Shown here: positions 20,065 to 30,999 of the stretch, piece after piece
Position numbering within the stretch: position 1 is the stretch's first letter
Layout of the letters: each line of letters starts with the position of its first letter
Assembly: GCA_009823505.1 (NCBI GenBank)
Contig: VZQC01013731.1
Span: 983,833-1,047,832 of the forward strand
DNA length: 64,000 nucleotides
Source of the DNA: Rhizomys pruinosus
Lineage: Eukaryota; Chordata; Mammalia; Rodentia; Spalacidae
Direction: 5' to 3'
Program-made: the position numbers and the translations under genes
Notes under the pieces: generated by a model
The model's input: only the letters and a program-made list of their open reading frames with translations
What the model was told of the DNA's origin: nothing
Databases searched by the model: none

Positions 20065-20620
20065 AGAAAAAAAACACTCTCACATGCTGTTAGAGAGAAT
20101 GTAATTTAGTTTAGCCACTAAGGAAATCAATATGAAGGTCCCCACCAAAGGAAACTAGATCTGTAACATTCAGCTATTTTACTTTGTTACATATCCAAGA
20201 AAATGAAATCAGCATACCAAAGAGACATTTGAACACCCATGTTTATCGCAGTGTTAATTAATCATAATAGCTAATATGATAGAATCAATCCAGGTGTCCA
20301 TTAGTGGGTCAATAAACAAAGCAGGGAGTGTGTATATAATGGAGTATTAGTTACCCATCAACAAGAATGAAATCCTCTCCTTTGCGTTAATTTGATAGAA
20401 ACTGATGACATTATAAATGAAATACGCTGCACATGGAAAGACAAGAACCAGATGTTCTCTCTCACTTGTGGAAGTGACAGAAGTTGCCTTGAAAGTAAAA
20501 TAGTAATTGTGAGGAATTGTGAAGGGTGTAGAGGCAGAAAAGAGGGGAAGTTGGAGGTAGAGATTGCTCTAAATATGTACAGAAATTTCACATTAGACCT
20601 CAATAATATTTGCAGTTAAC
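20065..20620 (+). mobile_element. Old L1 fragment, 3' end of ORF2
   Basis: CACTCTCACATGCTGTTAG, CCATGTTTATCGCAGTGTTA, GGTGTCCATTAGTGGGTCAA, GAGTATTAGTTACCCATCAA and CCAGATGTTCTCTCTCAC follow the order of the L1 ORF2 C-terminal coding region and start of the 3' UTR. Many stops. Confidence 0.85.
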
Positions 20621-21960
20621 ATGTTCAGTAAGAAAATAGACATGGGAGAGAGGTGCTACAGGTTCCTCTTCCTGGCAGGACAGATGGAAAGTTACCACTT
20701 CTCACTAATGTACTCTGAAGTCTTCCTTGCTTGAACTGGGCTTTAGTGAAATGGGTGATACGAGCAGGAGAAAGGATAGCTAGACGAGTTATGACTACTA
20801 CATCCAAAATGAAGGGTAGGGTGGAGTGGGGGCGGGAGGCGGGGCAGACATGTTTTCTGGCGGAGGAGGCAGAGGCCGCAAGGGACAATTGATTGCTAGG
20901 TCCTCCAGAGATTTCTTGTCTGTAACTCCTGCTGAGGATGACGTCCTCGGCCTCCTCTGAGGCTGGGCCTGGGGGAGCTGTGGCTCACCACAGAAACAGC
21001 TCCAGTTTCTGTGTAAGAAGAGCCAAGGGTCCTTTGGCTCTGGCTGCAGCATGTGGGCGGCCCAGGGGAGATTTAAGGATTAAGCGGTGAAGATATTAAG
21101 TGAGCATGGGCTCCTTATTCACCATCTACATCTCGGAATTTTTAAGCTTGTTTATTTAAATACCCAAGAAGGGTGGATTTTGTATTTGTTCCCTAGTATT
21201 CTAAAAATATGGTAAAAGTGGATTTTTAAAAAGCTGTATCAGTCTCCAGGATCCTTCACCCTGGGTGCTATCTGCAAGCTGGTTAATCTTGTGTACCAGT
21301 TGTGTATTCTTTTACGTAGGGCTATAAGAAGCTTACTGTTCACCACCCACATCCTGCCTTTTACATCATTTTTCCTGGGATGGGCAGTGCTCCCCTTCCC
21401 AGGGGCAGCTGTCCTCTTTACTAACACAAAGCATCACCACCAAGAAGAAAACATTTAGGAAGTCTATTCAACTTCAGGTTCTGTGGGCATCATTGAAACT
21501 CTCTGGATTTTACTGCCATATTTACAAAACAAGCATAGGTTAAACGAGACAACTGATCTGCCGATTCTAGATTGCGGGTGCCTGGAACTGCTACCTGTCT
21601 ACAACCTCAACCTTCTTTCCCTGCTGTGCCACTGACTGGGGGGTCATTGGCTTCTTCCCAAACCTCTATGTGAGCAGAAGGACAGAGAAAAACCTGCTTC
21701 CACAGCCTGAGCACTTCCCACTTGAGTCAAGAGAAATGTCTTGTGCACCACACACTGTGCTGGCAGGGCAGAGGCTCCACCACACCAAGGTGTCTGACTT
21801 CCTGCTGACAAAGTCACAGGATGTCCAGGAGGATGAACTTTCTCTTCTGAGTACCACACACATGCTGGCAGACAAAAAAGAAGTCTATTCAGAACCAAAT
21901 ATAATACTAAAGTCCTTAAGCTATGCACTTAAGCAAAATATATTAATACAGGAGCTCTGA
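20621..21960. other. Unassigned spacer
   Basis: A GC-richer patch at about 20810-21060 gives ORFs without recognisable motif. No CpG island by eye. Confidence 0.4.
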
Positions 21961-21961
21961 C

Positions 21962-23075
21962 ATCAGCAATGGATTATTCTACCAAGGAGATGTTGGCCAG
22001 GGGATCCAAGCCCCCACAAAAGGCAAAGGCTCCTTGCCTCTAAGCCAGGATACCTGCAAGAAGAGAGGCGATAAGGTCCTACTGCCGAAGACCTGATGTT
22101 AACATGGGAAAGATGTATTGAGACCACACATACAAGTGTACAGATGGCCTCTGGAATATCAGAGAGTGTTACCAAAGACCACTAAACCAATAAAGCAAAT
22201 ATGGGTCTCCTTGAGTCAAGCAAGACTCCACCGTCAGCACCAGCTACACCTCACCTGCCTGGAAATACTGTGCAGCAGAGGCAGCCATATGCCTGTATAT
22301 CCCAAATCTAATTGGCTATTAACTCTCTCCTTGAAGGAATAACCCATGGCTGATGCCACAAGCTTACATCCTCTACAGGTTAGGAGATATTATAAGCCAC
22401 AGTAAGACCCTGTCATATTTAACAGGAAAAAAAAATGTAATTCATGGATTAACATACTATCCAAATATATGTGTCTATACCAAAGTAACCTACCATAACT
22501 ATTAGGGCTGTTTAAATACCTATATATCTAATTGCTTGTGCTTCATTAGTACGATCGAAAGGTTATTCCTGGACAAACTGTCAGCCCATGAAAGGAAACA
22601 GCCAGAATTGACCAGAGTCCAAGACAACAGCTCCAGAGAAAGTAGACAGTTTTGCTTCTCATCCACCTGTGTCCCTTTTCTAAGCCTAGGGAACAATCTG
22701 CGGAAGAGGGGGCATGGTAGAATGTAAGGGCTGTGATTGCGGTGAATGGTGAAACCACAGCAATATAGTCTGGACACTCATTTGATCAACTTGATTGAAC
22801 ATACAAGCCCCCACCCCCTGCTGGATGGTGGGGCTGTGGGGCTTTGGGCACAACAGCCTGCAAATTGGTTTTACATGAAGGATGCTTGTACTCATAAAAT
22901 ATCACTTATTGCTAAAAAATGAAAAAAAACTGAGAGAAAGATGCAGGACAGTTATGACAGAATGCATGATATGGGGGGGTGGGGGGGAAGGGAAAGGGAA
23001 ATATGCCTGAACTGAATTGGAAAATGATGTATGAAATACACAAAGCATCAATAAAAATAAAAAATAAAAAAAGGA
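21962..23075 (+). mobile_element. L1-type 3' UTR (Lx-like), copy 1
   Basis: CTAAGCCTAGGGAACAATCTG, GAAGAGGGGGCATGG and AGAATGTAAGGGCTG resemble rodent L1 3' UTRs. A G-rich purine tract follows at 22974-23001, then an A-rich end at about 23050-23075. The first 800 bp recur in reverse at 50340-51245. Confidence 0.65.
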
Positions 23076-23519
23076 AGTCTCCAAAGATTTCCAATTTCTC
23101 CATCTCCAAACTGTACTTGTCCCATCTCCCTAGTGCAGCAGCCCTGGGATTTTCAAGCCCAGTTACTTCTGGCATCATTCATGCAGGCTCATATGTTCTT
23201 TCTTTGCCAAGAATCAAAGCAAAGTGTTTGTACCTGTGTCATACCTCTCTACAGTGCAGGTGTATCAGAGACCACAATCGCATATGAAAGAGCAAAAAAG
23301 GCCTTAAGAGCCATTGGAGATTATGATCCAGAGCTCAGTGGACAATACTTATGGGACCTCGGGGTACTGGGGCAGGATGTTTCAGTGGGTAGGAAGTGGA
23401 TAGATGGAGAAGTAGAACTGGCAACATTCAGGGCATCTCTCTCCACCACACAATCAACAAGGGGCAGGAGCTGGAATCTCATGAAACAGGCAGATGTTTA
23501 GAGGGACATTTTATAAACT
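23076..23519. other. Spacer, nothing recognised
   Basis: A 122-codon ORF here (23133-23501) has no motif and no support as a gene. Confidence 0.4.
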
Positions 23520-23885
23520 GTTCCCCAAATCTTATGTGTTGAAGGTTTAGTCCCCACTTGATAGACCCAACCACTGAAAGTTATCCGTGAAGACTGTGAT
23601 GTTAAAAAGGGAACAGTCCATCCAGGGATTTGCGATTTAATGGCATCACTGAGAGATGGTAGGTGGGTCCTATGTAGAAGTAGACCACAGGCATGTTCTT
23701 GGGCAATGCCCCAGGGCCCTTCCTCTACTACTCCCTGCTTCTTGGCTCTACCAGGTGAACAGCTCTGCTTTACTTCATCTTTCTACCATAATATTTTGCT
23801 CCCCAGTGACCCAGAAGAAAGCAGTCAGCTAGCCATGGACTGTGACCTCTGAAACTGATAAGCTGAAATAAAACTTTTCTCCTTT
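23520..23885 (+). repeat. MaLR-like LTR
   Basis: CAAATCTTATGTGTTGAAGG near the start and GAAACTGATAAGCTGAAATAAAAC near the end match the layout of old mammalian MaLR LTRs. Confidence 0.5.
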
Positions 23886-24028
23886 ATACTTTTTTATATC
23901 TTTTTGATATAGGATTTCCTTGTAGCCCCAGCTGGCTTGGATCTCTCAATGTAGACCTGGTTGGCCTTGAACTCAGAGATCCGCCTGCCTCTGCCTCCTG
24001 AGTGTATGCCACCACATCCCTGCTCTCC
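23886..24028 (-). repeat. B1 SINE, reverse
   Basis: GTAGCCCCAGCTGGCTTGGA, ACCTGGTTGGCCTTGAACTC and CCTGCCTCTGCCTCCTGAG in reverse B1 order. Confidence 0.9.
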
Positions 24029-24059
24029 TTTATACTTTTTGCAATGAAAAAATAAGTGT

Positions 24060-24925
24060 GATTAATATGCTAGACAAAGAATGAGATTCAGTGTGAAATG
24101 GCCTTACGAGTGTTTCATAAGTGGAAGAATTTTCTCAGCTACTGCTGTTCCTCAGAGCCCTCTACTGGATTGTGTGCTCAGGGTTTCCACAAGTCTTCAG
24201 CCTGAAAACACCTGGACCACAAAGACTTCATTCATCTGCTCACAAATATGTCTACTTGGGCTAATACCTTGGGCTAACACGTTCTAAGTGCTTTGGAAGA
24301 AAAAATTAAGATGAATAACAATTCCTGGTCTTGTGGAGCTAACATTCTATCCAGGACTTCCAGTCTGGCTAAGATGTGGTGCAATGTAAGATTCAAGGCC
24401 AGGATTTAGAATCCCAGTATGTCCAGGGGCTGGATGGGGAACAGTTGCAAGATAGGAGGGAGTGATGGAGTCTATGGAGGGCAGAGCTCTCAGACCACAT
24501 CTAAAGAAAGAGGGTGATGTTTTGAGACTGTTGTCTCTACACAAAACTTTGATTTTTTTTTTGCTCCTATTTTCTCTGTAAAACCTAGAAATCTAGATTT
24601 CTGTGAAGATTTCTAGTTTTAAAACATGAAACTAGTCAAATGAATCCCATTGGATGGCTAGGTTACATCTGAAAAACATCTTGTGTAGATGTCCAGTGGA
24701 GATTAGTGGAACACGAAGGGTAAAGTAGATAACAATTTCTACTATTCTATAGGATTGTGTATTTAAAAATGGTACCTGTGAATATTCCCAGCACAAAGAA
24801 ACGATCATTATATAGTGCCCATGTATTAAAATCTTATATTGACCCTGTATTTAGTTATTCCATCAACTTAAGTTACATAATACTTTAAAAGAAACTTGAA
24901 ATTAGAGACATAATCATTAAGTCCA
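24060..24925. other. Unassigned spacer, possible ancient repeat trace
   Basis: CTTGTGGAGCTAACATTCTA near 24330 resembles a phrase common in an old mammalian repeat; too short to assign. Confidence 0.3.
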
Positions 24926-24927
24926 GT

Positions 24928-25078
24928 TTAGCTGGGCATGGGGGTGCACATCTTTAATCCCAGCACTCAGGAGGCAAAGGCAGGTAGATCTCTGTGAGTT
25001 CAAGGCCAGCCTGGTCTACATAGTTCCAGGCCAGCTGAGGCTATAGGGAGACCCTGTCTCAAAAAGGCCCTCCCCGCC
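24928..25078 (+). repeat. B1 SINE
   Basis: AGCTGGGCATGGGGGTGCAC to CCCTGTCTCAAAAAGG. It retains AATCCCAGCAC, whereas most copies in this window have AATCCTAGCAC. Confidence 0.92.
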
Positions 25079-25194
25079 AAAAATATCCAGTTTAAAGGCA
25101 GACAATGACAGAAAAGTTACATCAAGCAATAAATTATAGGTATACAGCACTTATATCCTGTAAATAATTAAAGCACAAAATATCAATTGTTATA

Positions 25195-25600
25195 AGTACC
25201 AGGGTCCTAGCAGGAAGCACATTTGCACCCAAAGGTTTTAATCGAAGGAGTTTAGGTGTTTTATTTATGGGGACATATACAGGGGTTTGGAGGAAATTGT
25301 AAGGCTGATGAAACTAGAAATATCAGACAGCCCTCACCCCAGCCCAAAGTATTAGAGGGAGTACAATGGATCCCAGATCCCAGGGGAAGTAGTGCTGAGC
25401 ACTGCTGGACTTGGGGAAGTAGTGACCTCAATGCAGACTCTCCTTCTAACCACCTGCTGCCATACTCCATTGGCCCCCAGTCCAGAAGGCAAGACAGCCT
25501 GCTGGTGTTGTCCGCACAGATCAGTCTCCCAGGGCATAGACGGGTGGGGAGAGCAGAAAGCCATCCCGCGGCTGCAAGAAGATACAGCTGTCCCACCTGT
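25195..25600 (+). repeat. Ancient mammalian interspersed repeat, family unassigned
   Basis: CCTAGCAGGAAGCACATTTG, CACCCAAAGGTTTTAAT and CAGATCAGTCTCCCAGGGCA occur in an order known from an old mammalian dispersed repeat. This explains the ORFs of about 140 codons on both strands here, which are not genes. Confidence 0.45.
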
Positions 25601-26628
25601 GTCCTCCCTGTTGCTGGGCAACAGCCCTTTCTCTCTTGTCCTGGGAACGAAAGTGCCCTTGGAACCTTGTGCACTCCCTGAATACTCCTGACCTTGACCG
25701 TCTCTCATCAAACCTAGACAAGCTCAAATAGTGATTGTTTTCTAGGAGAGGCATGCACACTTGCCTCCCCACCCCCTGCCCACCCCAGAGGGTAGAAAGG
25801 GATGGAACTTAGAGGACAGAGCTGCAATCACAGTTGACCTGATCAGATCTCTTAGTAGAGGGCGCTGCAATAGGAGGTTTGCTAAGACAGAACAGAAGCA
25901 GGCAGAGGAAAGAAGAAGCTCAGAGCAAGGAGGGGGATGTTGGGAGGCAGGCGGCTTGCTTTCTTAGTGGCACCTTGGGCGGGGAGCAGGGCTGAGGGGA
26001 GCATCAGGACATGGTAACAGTGGGTGGGAGGGCCCTATCTTCAGCAGCGCTTTCAGAGTGATCAGGTAACACATGTTGTCTGCACGGGACCTAAGCTCAC
26101 CATGCAGTCAGCAAAGCTGGAGGCCAGGGAGAGAACGCACGCGCCTTGCTACTCCTGCAGCACACTGGCCTTCTCTTCTACCTTCCCATGCCCGGCTTCC
26201 TCCTCTGGCCAGTCCTGGCCGGCCTGCAGCCACGTAGGCCTAACGTCCACTCAGGACTGAACCTGACTTTGGACAGCTCAGCCAGGAAAGAATATCTTTC
26301 AGATATATCTAGAAAAAATGTTATCACATTTTAAGATCTCCTTTGAGTCATGCTCACCCTTGAATCAATTCCTATGTCCAAGGAAATGCAGACTGGCAAT
26401 TGGCCTAGGGCAAGTTACCAGAAACATGTTTCTGTGGTCACAAGGGTAGGTGGGGCATGTCTGACTTAGTGCTGGGATTCTCACTTCTGCCTTGGCTTGT
26501 GTGTAACTGGGACCACCCATGAGATGTTTGGGAGAGGAAACACCTAACTGGCTGTCTCGGGGGCACTGTGCCTTGTTCTCCTGATGAACCAGGAAACAAC
26601 TGTCTCATTTCAGTACCATTTTAATTGT
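25601..26628. other. Spacer, relatively GC-rich
   Basis: Holds a CTCF-like motif at 25852-25868. No exon could be supported. Confidence 0.4.
25852..25868 (+). promoter_or_regulatory. CTCF-like motif
   Basis: TTAGTAGAGGGCGCTGC matches the CTCF core AGRKGGCRSY fully, with two mismatches in the leading CC. Occupancy is unknown. Confidence 0.45.
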
Positions 26629-26780
26629 AATTTTTTTTTCTGTTCAAGACAGGGTCTGCCTGTAGCCCCAGCTGTCCTGGAACTCGCTCTGTAGACCAGG
26701 CTGGCCTTGAACTCACAAAGATCCACCTGCCTCTGCCTTCCAAGTGCTAGGATTAAAGGCGTGCACCACCACGCCCAGCT
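26629..26780 (-). repeat. B1 SINE, reverse
   Basis: T-rich left end, then CAAGACAGGGTCTGCCTG to GTGCACCACCACGCCCAGCT, the reverse complement of a complete B1. Confidence 0.94.
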
Positions 26781-27647
26781 CAGTACCATTTTAAAACAAA
26801 GGTTGAGTTCCTGTGGAACCATGGGGACCTGGCTGGGAGCTTTCTTTGCCCCATGTTTTCTGCCTCCAAGACTGAAGCAAACAGAACCTCCACCAGCCGG
26901 AATGTTCCCGGTTGCCATGGCAAGGGGAGAAAAGCGATTTTTCACCCTGCTTCATAAGCATCCTCCTGGAAGTGACACACACGTCACTTCCAGGCATGTC
27001 ATTTCCACTTGCATTCCAACAACCGAAGCAGGTCACTCAGCCTCGTCCACCTTCAAGGCAGGAGAGAGGTGTCTGTGTACAGAGCAGACTGCGAATGTTC
27101 CTAAAAGACTGAGCTGGACTTTCTTGGGTATTTCTGGTGGCAGCGGGCATGGGCACAGGCTGTCTAGAACGCATGATAGCAAGGCTCACGGGAGGGGCTG
27201 GGAAGGCTTACATTGTCCTTCATATGACCCCTCAGGGAGCAGGAACTCAGCCAGTTTGCACACATCACTGTTGCACTAATAGTTGTGCACACATGTATGC
27301 TGAAGTGCATAAATACAAACAAACCCAAACAACCAGAGTGCTACGGCAGGGGAATAGCTCAATAAACCAAGAACAGTGTTTTAGATCATTTCTCTGGAAG
27401 AGTGTTTAATGACATGGAAAAATGATTGTAATAAATAAGCTCTGGGCAAAGGATGAAGAACTGTATTGTACTGTTAATATGAAATACACTACAAGGAAAG
27501 AGACAAGGAGAGTGTTGACGCTGGCGTTCTTTAGGTGGAAGCTCTCGTTGGTTTTGTGCCTTTCTGTGTCTCGTTAGTTTTCTACACTGATGTATCACTT
27601 CTTATAATAATAAGGCCAAAAAATTATTTTAAAGTGAGGGACTATAA
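26781..27647. other. Spacer, nothing recognised
   Basis: ORFs up to 190 codons overlap the B1 and this spacer. They start inside the SINE and show no domain. Confidence 0.4.
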
Positions 27648-27820
27648 CAGCTAGCCATGATGTCTGTAATCCCAGCTACTCAAGAGTGTGAACATGGCTA
27701 TTTTGAGGCTGGCCTGGGCTAAATAGAGAAAAAGGCTGGATATGTAGCTTAGTGGGGGAGTACTTGCCTAGCGTGGGTGAGGCCCCGGGTTCAATTCCCA
27801 GGGCCACTAAAGGAAGAAAA
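27648..27820 (+). repeat. B4/RSINE1-like composite SINE
   Basis: A B1-like part (TGTAATCCCAGCTACTCAAG, GAGGCTGGCCTGGGCTAAAT) is followed by an ID-like part (TAGCTTAGTGGGGGAGTACT, GGTTCAATTCCCAGG). This B1+ID order is the known B4/RSINE1 design. Confidence 0.75.
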
Positions 27821-28087
27821 AAGGAAACTGGGTAACATCAGTTTCTTGCCTCTTAGTAAAATAAGAATATCATGATGTTTTAATATAGCACCATTTGTAG
27901 TAGCAGAAATTGAAACCATCTGAGCAACGTCATAGCCAGTTGGTTAATTGAGCTATAGTCAGTCAGATAGTAAGTTATGACGAAACACTGTAAGTCGAGT
28001 ACTGTTTGATCTGGCATGGAATTCTTGCTCAGATAAAGTAAAATAGGCAAAGTGCAGGAAGATGAGCATAGTCCATAGTACACTGCT

Positions 28088-28462
28088 GTTTGTTCAGACA
28101 TGTGCACATATGCACACACGCAAACACGTGCACATATACAGAGACACACACAAACACAGGCAAATACATGTGTATGCAAACACATGCTCAACTGTACATG
28201 TACACACACAATCATGCATACAAAAATACATGTAAATACACATAAACACATGCACACATATAACCATGGATATAAACACAATTATATGCACATACCAGCA
28301 TATGCATACACACCAACACATGCACACATGCAAACACATACACACAAATATATGCATATACACAAACCTGTGCACATACTAACACATGCACAGAAACATG
28401 GACATACGCACAAAGCACATGTACTTGCCCACACACTAGCACATGCACATACACAAAAATTC
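28088..28462. repeat. CA-rich alternating purine-pyrimidine tract
   Basis: About 370 bp of degenerate ACACATGCACAYAC-type repeats. ORFs on both strands here are repeat translations. Confidence 0.92.
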
Positions 28463-28665
28463 TTTAAAAGAATACATAAGCAGTGCTAGCAACATTGCCT
28501 TTAGGTGGGGAAAGCTAGGAAACTGGACAGGTTGTTAGCCATGGAAGGGACACTTGCAGCTACCTTCTTTACATTAACTGATTCTCTCAACCCTGGATGT
28601 GCATTTCCTTATCTTGAGTCACAATGTATAAACAAATTAATTGAAAAAAATCAATAAATCAGACC

Positions 28666-28779
28666 CTGTCTCTGACAGATGTACTGATTACCGGTCACCC
28701 TCCTTGTCTCTGACAGCTGTACTGATTACCGGTCACCCTCCCTGTCTCTGACAGCTGTACTGATTACCGGCCACCCTCC
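28666..28779. repeat. 38-bp tandem repeat, three copies
   Basis: Copies at 28666-28703, 28704-28741 and 28742-28779 differ at only a few sites. Each contains CTCTGACAG and TGATTACCGG. Confidence 0.95.
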
Positions 28780-29560
28780 CCGGCTTTCTTTGGTCCTTTT
28801 ACTCTGTGCCTCTGTCCTAGGCTTTGTTGTGATTACATTATAACAGGGCTTAGGGATTTGAACATGATTTCATTGATCTGTCTGCCATTCTGAGCACAGA
28901 TAACAGAGGGTCCCCCAAGGCTGCTGGACTCAGGCAAGGAGGAAAGGGAGCCATCTTTTCACCTGGGCTGCAGACATCTGGCAAGTTCCCAGGGCCCTGT
29001 CTGCTAACTCCGTGAAGGGCTCCACTTAGTGGATTTTGAAAACTTCCTATAAATATTTGACATCTTGAGCTCAGGACCATTTCATTCTTGGGAGTTACTT
29101 ACATTCATTGATATTGAGCTGGACCAATCATTTTGGAAAACTTCAAGGTCAAGGTCAAATTTTCCGAAGAAGAAGAGGATCCAAAACAGATGCTGAAAAG
29201 TCAGTACTCAGCTCTCTGAGGCATCGGAAAGTGGCTCCTTATAATAGCTCTGCACTCCAGAAAAAACTTGGCAAGAAGTGAAGGGCAGAGATTTGGCCCT
29301 TCATTCTGAATTTGGGGCCTCTGGTTCTCTAGGCTTCTTCCTCCTGGGCTTTCTAGAGCCTCCAATAGTACTATGCCTCCCCGTGGCATCCCCATTGGGA
29401 ATGGCTGGTGACAATGTCACTTATTTACATAACAAATTCCCAGGCTAGGAAGCAGCAGGGATACTACAGTGAAAGAAACAAAACAGGCAATTTTTGTTCA
29501 CATGGAGGTTCCTTTCAAATAGGAATATAAAAGTCACAAGCAAAATTTAAAAAGTAAGAA
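28780..29560. other. Spacer, nothing recognised
   Basis: No supportable feature. Confidence 0.4.
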
Positions 29561-29563
29561 TAT

Positions 29564-29817
29564 CTAGGGGCTGGAGAGATAGCCTAGCGGTTAAGAGCAC
29601 CGACTGCTCTTGCAGAGGACCCGGGTTCGATCCCCAGCACCCACATGGCAGCTAAGAACTGTCTGTGACTCCAATTCCAGGAGAACTCCAGTTCCAGGGG
29701 AATCTGAGACCCTCTTCTGACCTCCGCGGCATTGCACGACACGGGTGCACAAACCTACATGCAGACAGTACATTCATACACATACAAAAATAAATAAAAA
29801 TTTTTAAAAAAGCTAAA
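29564..29817 (+). repeat. B2 SINE with 17-bp internal duplication
   Basis: Full B2 from GGGGCTGGAGAGATAGCC to an AAATAAATAAAAA tail. An imperfect target duplication with AAAGTAAGA lies at each side (about 29550 and 29820). Confidence 0.95.
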
Positions 29818-29834
29818 AAAAAGTAAGATGTCTA

Positions 29835-30395
29835 ATATGGCACGAGTACTGGGGAGAAAAATAAAGCTGGGTGTGGACAGAGAATGCCAGATGGAGGCCT
29901 TCCTCGTGGGGGAAGCTGGAGAGAAGAGCCGGAGGCAGCCGGAAGGGAGCCCTGTGCATAATGAGAGATGCCCGTTCTGTTTACCTACGGCTCAGCGAAA
30001 GGGAGAGCATGGTTTGCTGAGATGGGGCAAATTTAAAGTTACGCAATAAATGTTAACAGTTATCAGGAATGATATAAATGTCCAGCAGTGGTTATGCTAT
30101 GATAGAATCATGAAGAGGATTATGATCTGGTCACCATGGATTTGGAAGAATATTTAGTAAGGCAGAAAGGCATACTCAAAATAAACTGGCACATGGCAAA
30201 ACCAGAATGCAACATTATCATCCAGCTTGTCTTGTTCCCTGTGAGAAGCTAGTTTAGCACGCAGAACAGCAGGTGATACAAGACAGATAGTAACCAATAG
30301 GAGTAAACAGCTGCTGATTAAATTAATTGTTGAATTGAAACCTGGTGGGAGAAATAGAAGTATGAGGAATAATTAATGAAGAATGATCACTGGTG
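29835..30395. other. Spacer, nothing recognised
   Basis: No supportable feature. Confidence 0.4.
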
Positions 30396-30489
30396 ACAAA
30401 ATTCTGGGTAATTTTTGGTTTTATAGATATATGATCTATCTATCTATAAGAATGATTTTATTTATTTTTTCTTATAGCCTTATACCACC

Positions 30490-30580
30490 ATACCTAGTTT
30501 GTGAAGCATGGAGACTGAACCCAGGGCTTTGTTGCACGCTAAGCAAGCCCTCTACTAATTATACTACATCCTCAACCTTT
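30490..30580 (-). repeat. ID-type SINE fragment, reverse
   Basis: GACTGAACCCAGGGCTTTGT, GCTAAGCAAGCCCTCTACTA and CTACATCCTCAACC are the reverse complement of an ID/B4 head. The composite SINE to the right used its end as target. Confidence 0.8.
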
Positions 30581-30582
30581 TA

Positions 30583-30979
30583 TTTTTATTTTATTTTATT
30601 TTTTTGGTCTTTTTGAGACAGGGTCTCCCTGTAGCTCTGGCTGTCCTGGAACTCACTTTGTAGACCAGGCTGGCCTCAAACTCAGAGATCCGAGTGCCTC
30701 TGCCTCCCAAGTGCTAGGATTAAAGGCGTGTGCCACCACGCCCGGCATTTATTTCTGTATGTATATCAATGTCTGCATGCAAGTTTGTGCACTCGTGTTG
30801 TGCAATGTTTCGGAGGTCACGCGGAGGTCAGAAAAGGGTGTCAGATTCCCCTGGAACTGGAGTTCTCCTGGAATTGGAGTTTCAGACGGTTCTCGGCCGC
30901 CATGTGGGTGCTGGGGATCAAACCCGGTCCTCTGTAAGAGCGGTTGGTGCTCTTAACCACTAGGCCATCTCTCCAGCCC
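30583..30979 (-). mobile_element. Composite SINE: full B2 joined to full B1, copy A
   Basis: On the minus strand a B2 (30979 to 30747) with its AAATAAAT tail runs directly into the first base of B1 (30746 to about 30604), then an A-rich tail. One perfect 16-bp duplication, CATCCTCAACCTTTTA, flanks the whole (30567-30582 and 30980-30995). The same junction occurs at 61283. Confidence 0.85.
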
Positions 30980-30999
30980 CATCCTCAACCTTTTAAAGC

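Noticed and set aside
25256..25711. Overlapping ORFs of 99-141 codons on both strands
   Set aside because: They coincide with an ancient dispersed repeat, are open on both strands and carry no domain.
26707..27279. 190-codon plus-strand ORF
   Set aside because: It begins inside a reverse B1 and has no recognisable domain or exon signals.
28094..28489. Cys/His/Val-rich ORFs on both strands
   Set aside because: They arise from the CA-rich tract; open frames on both strands are expected from low complexity.
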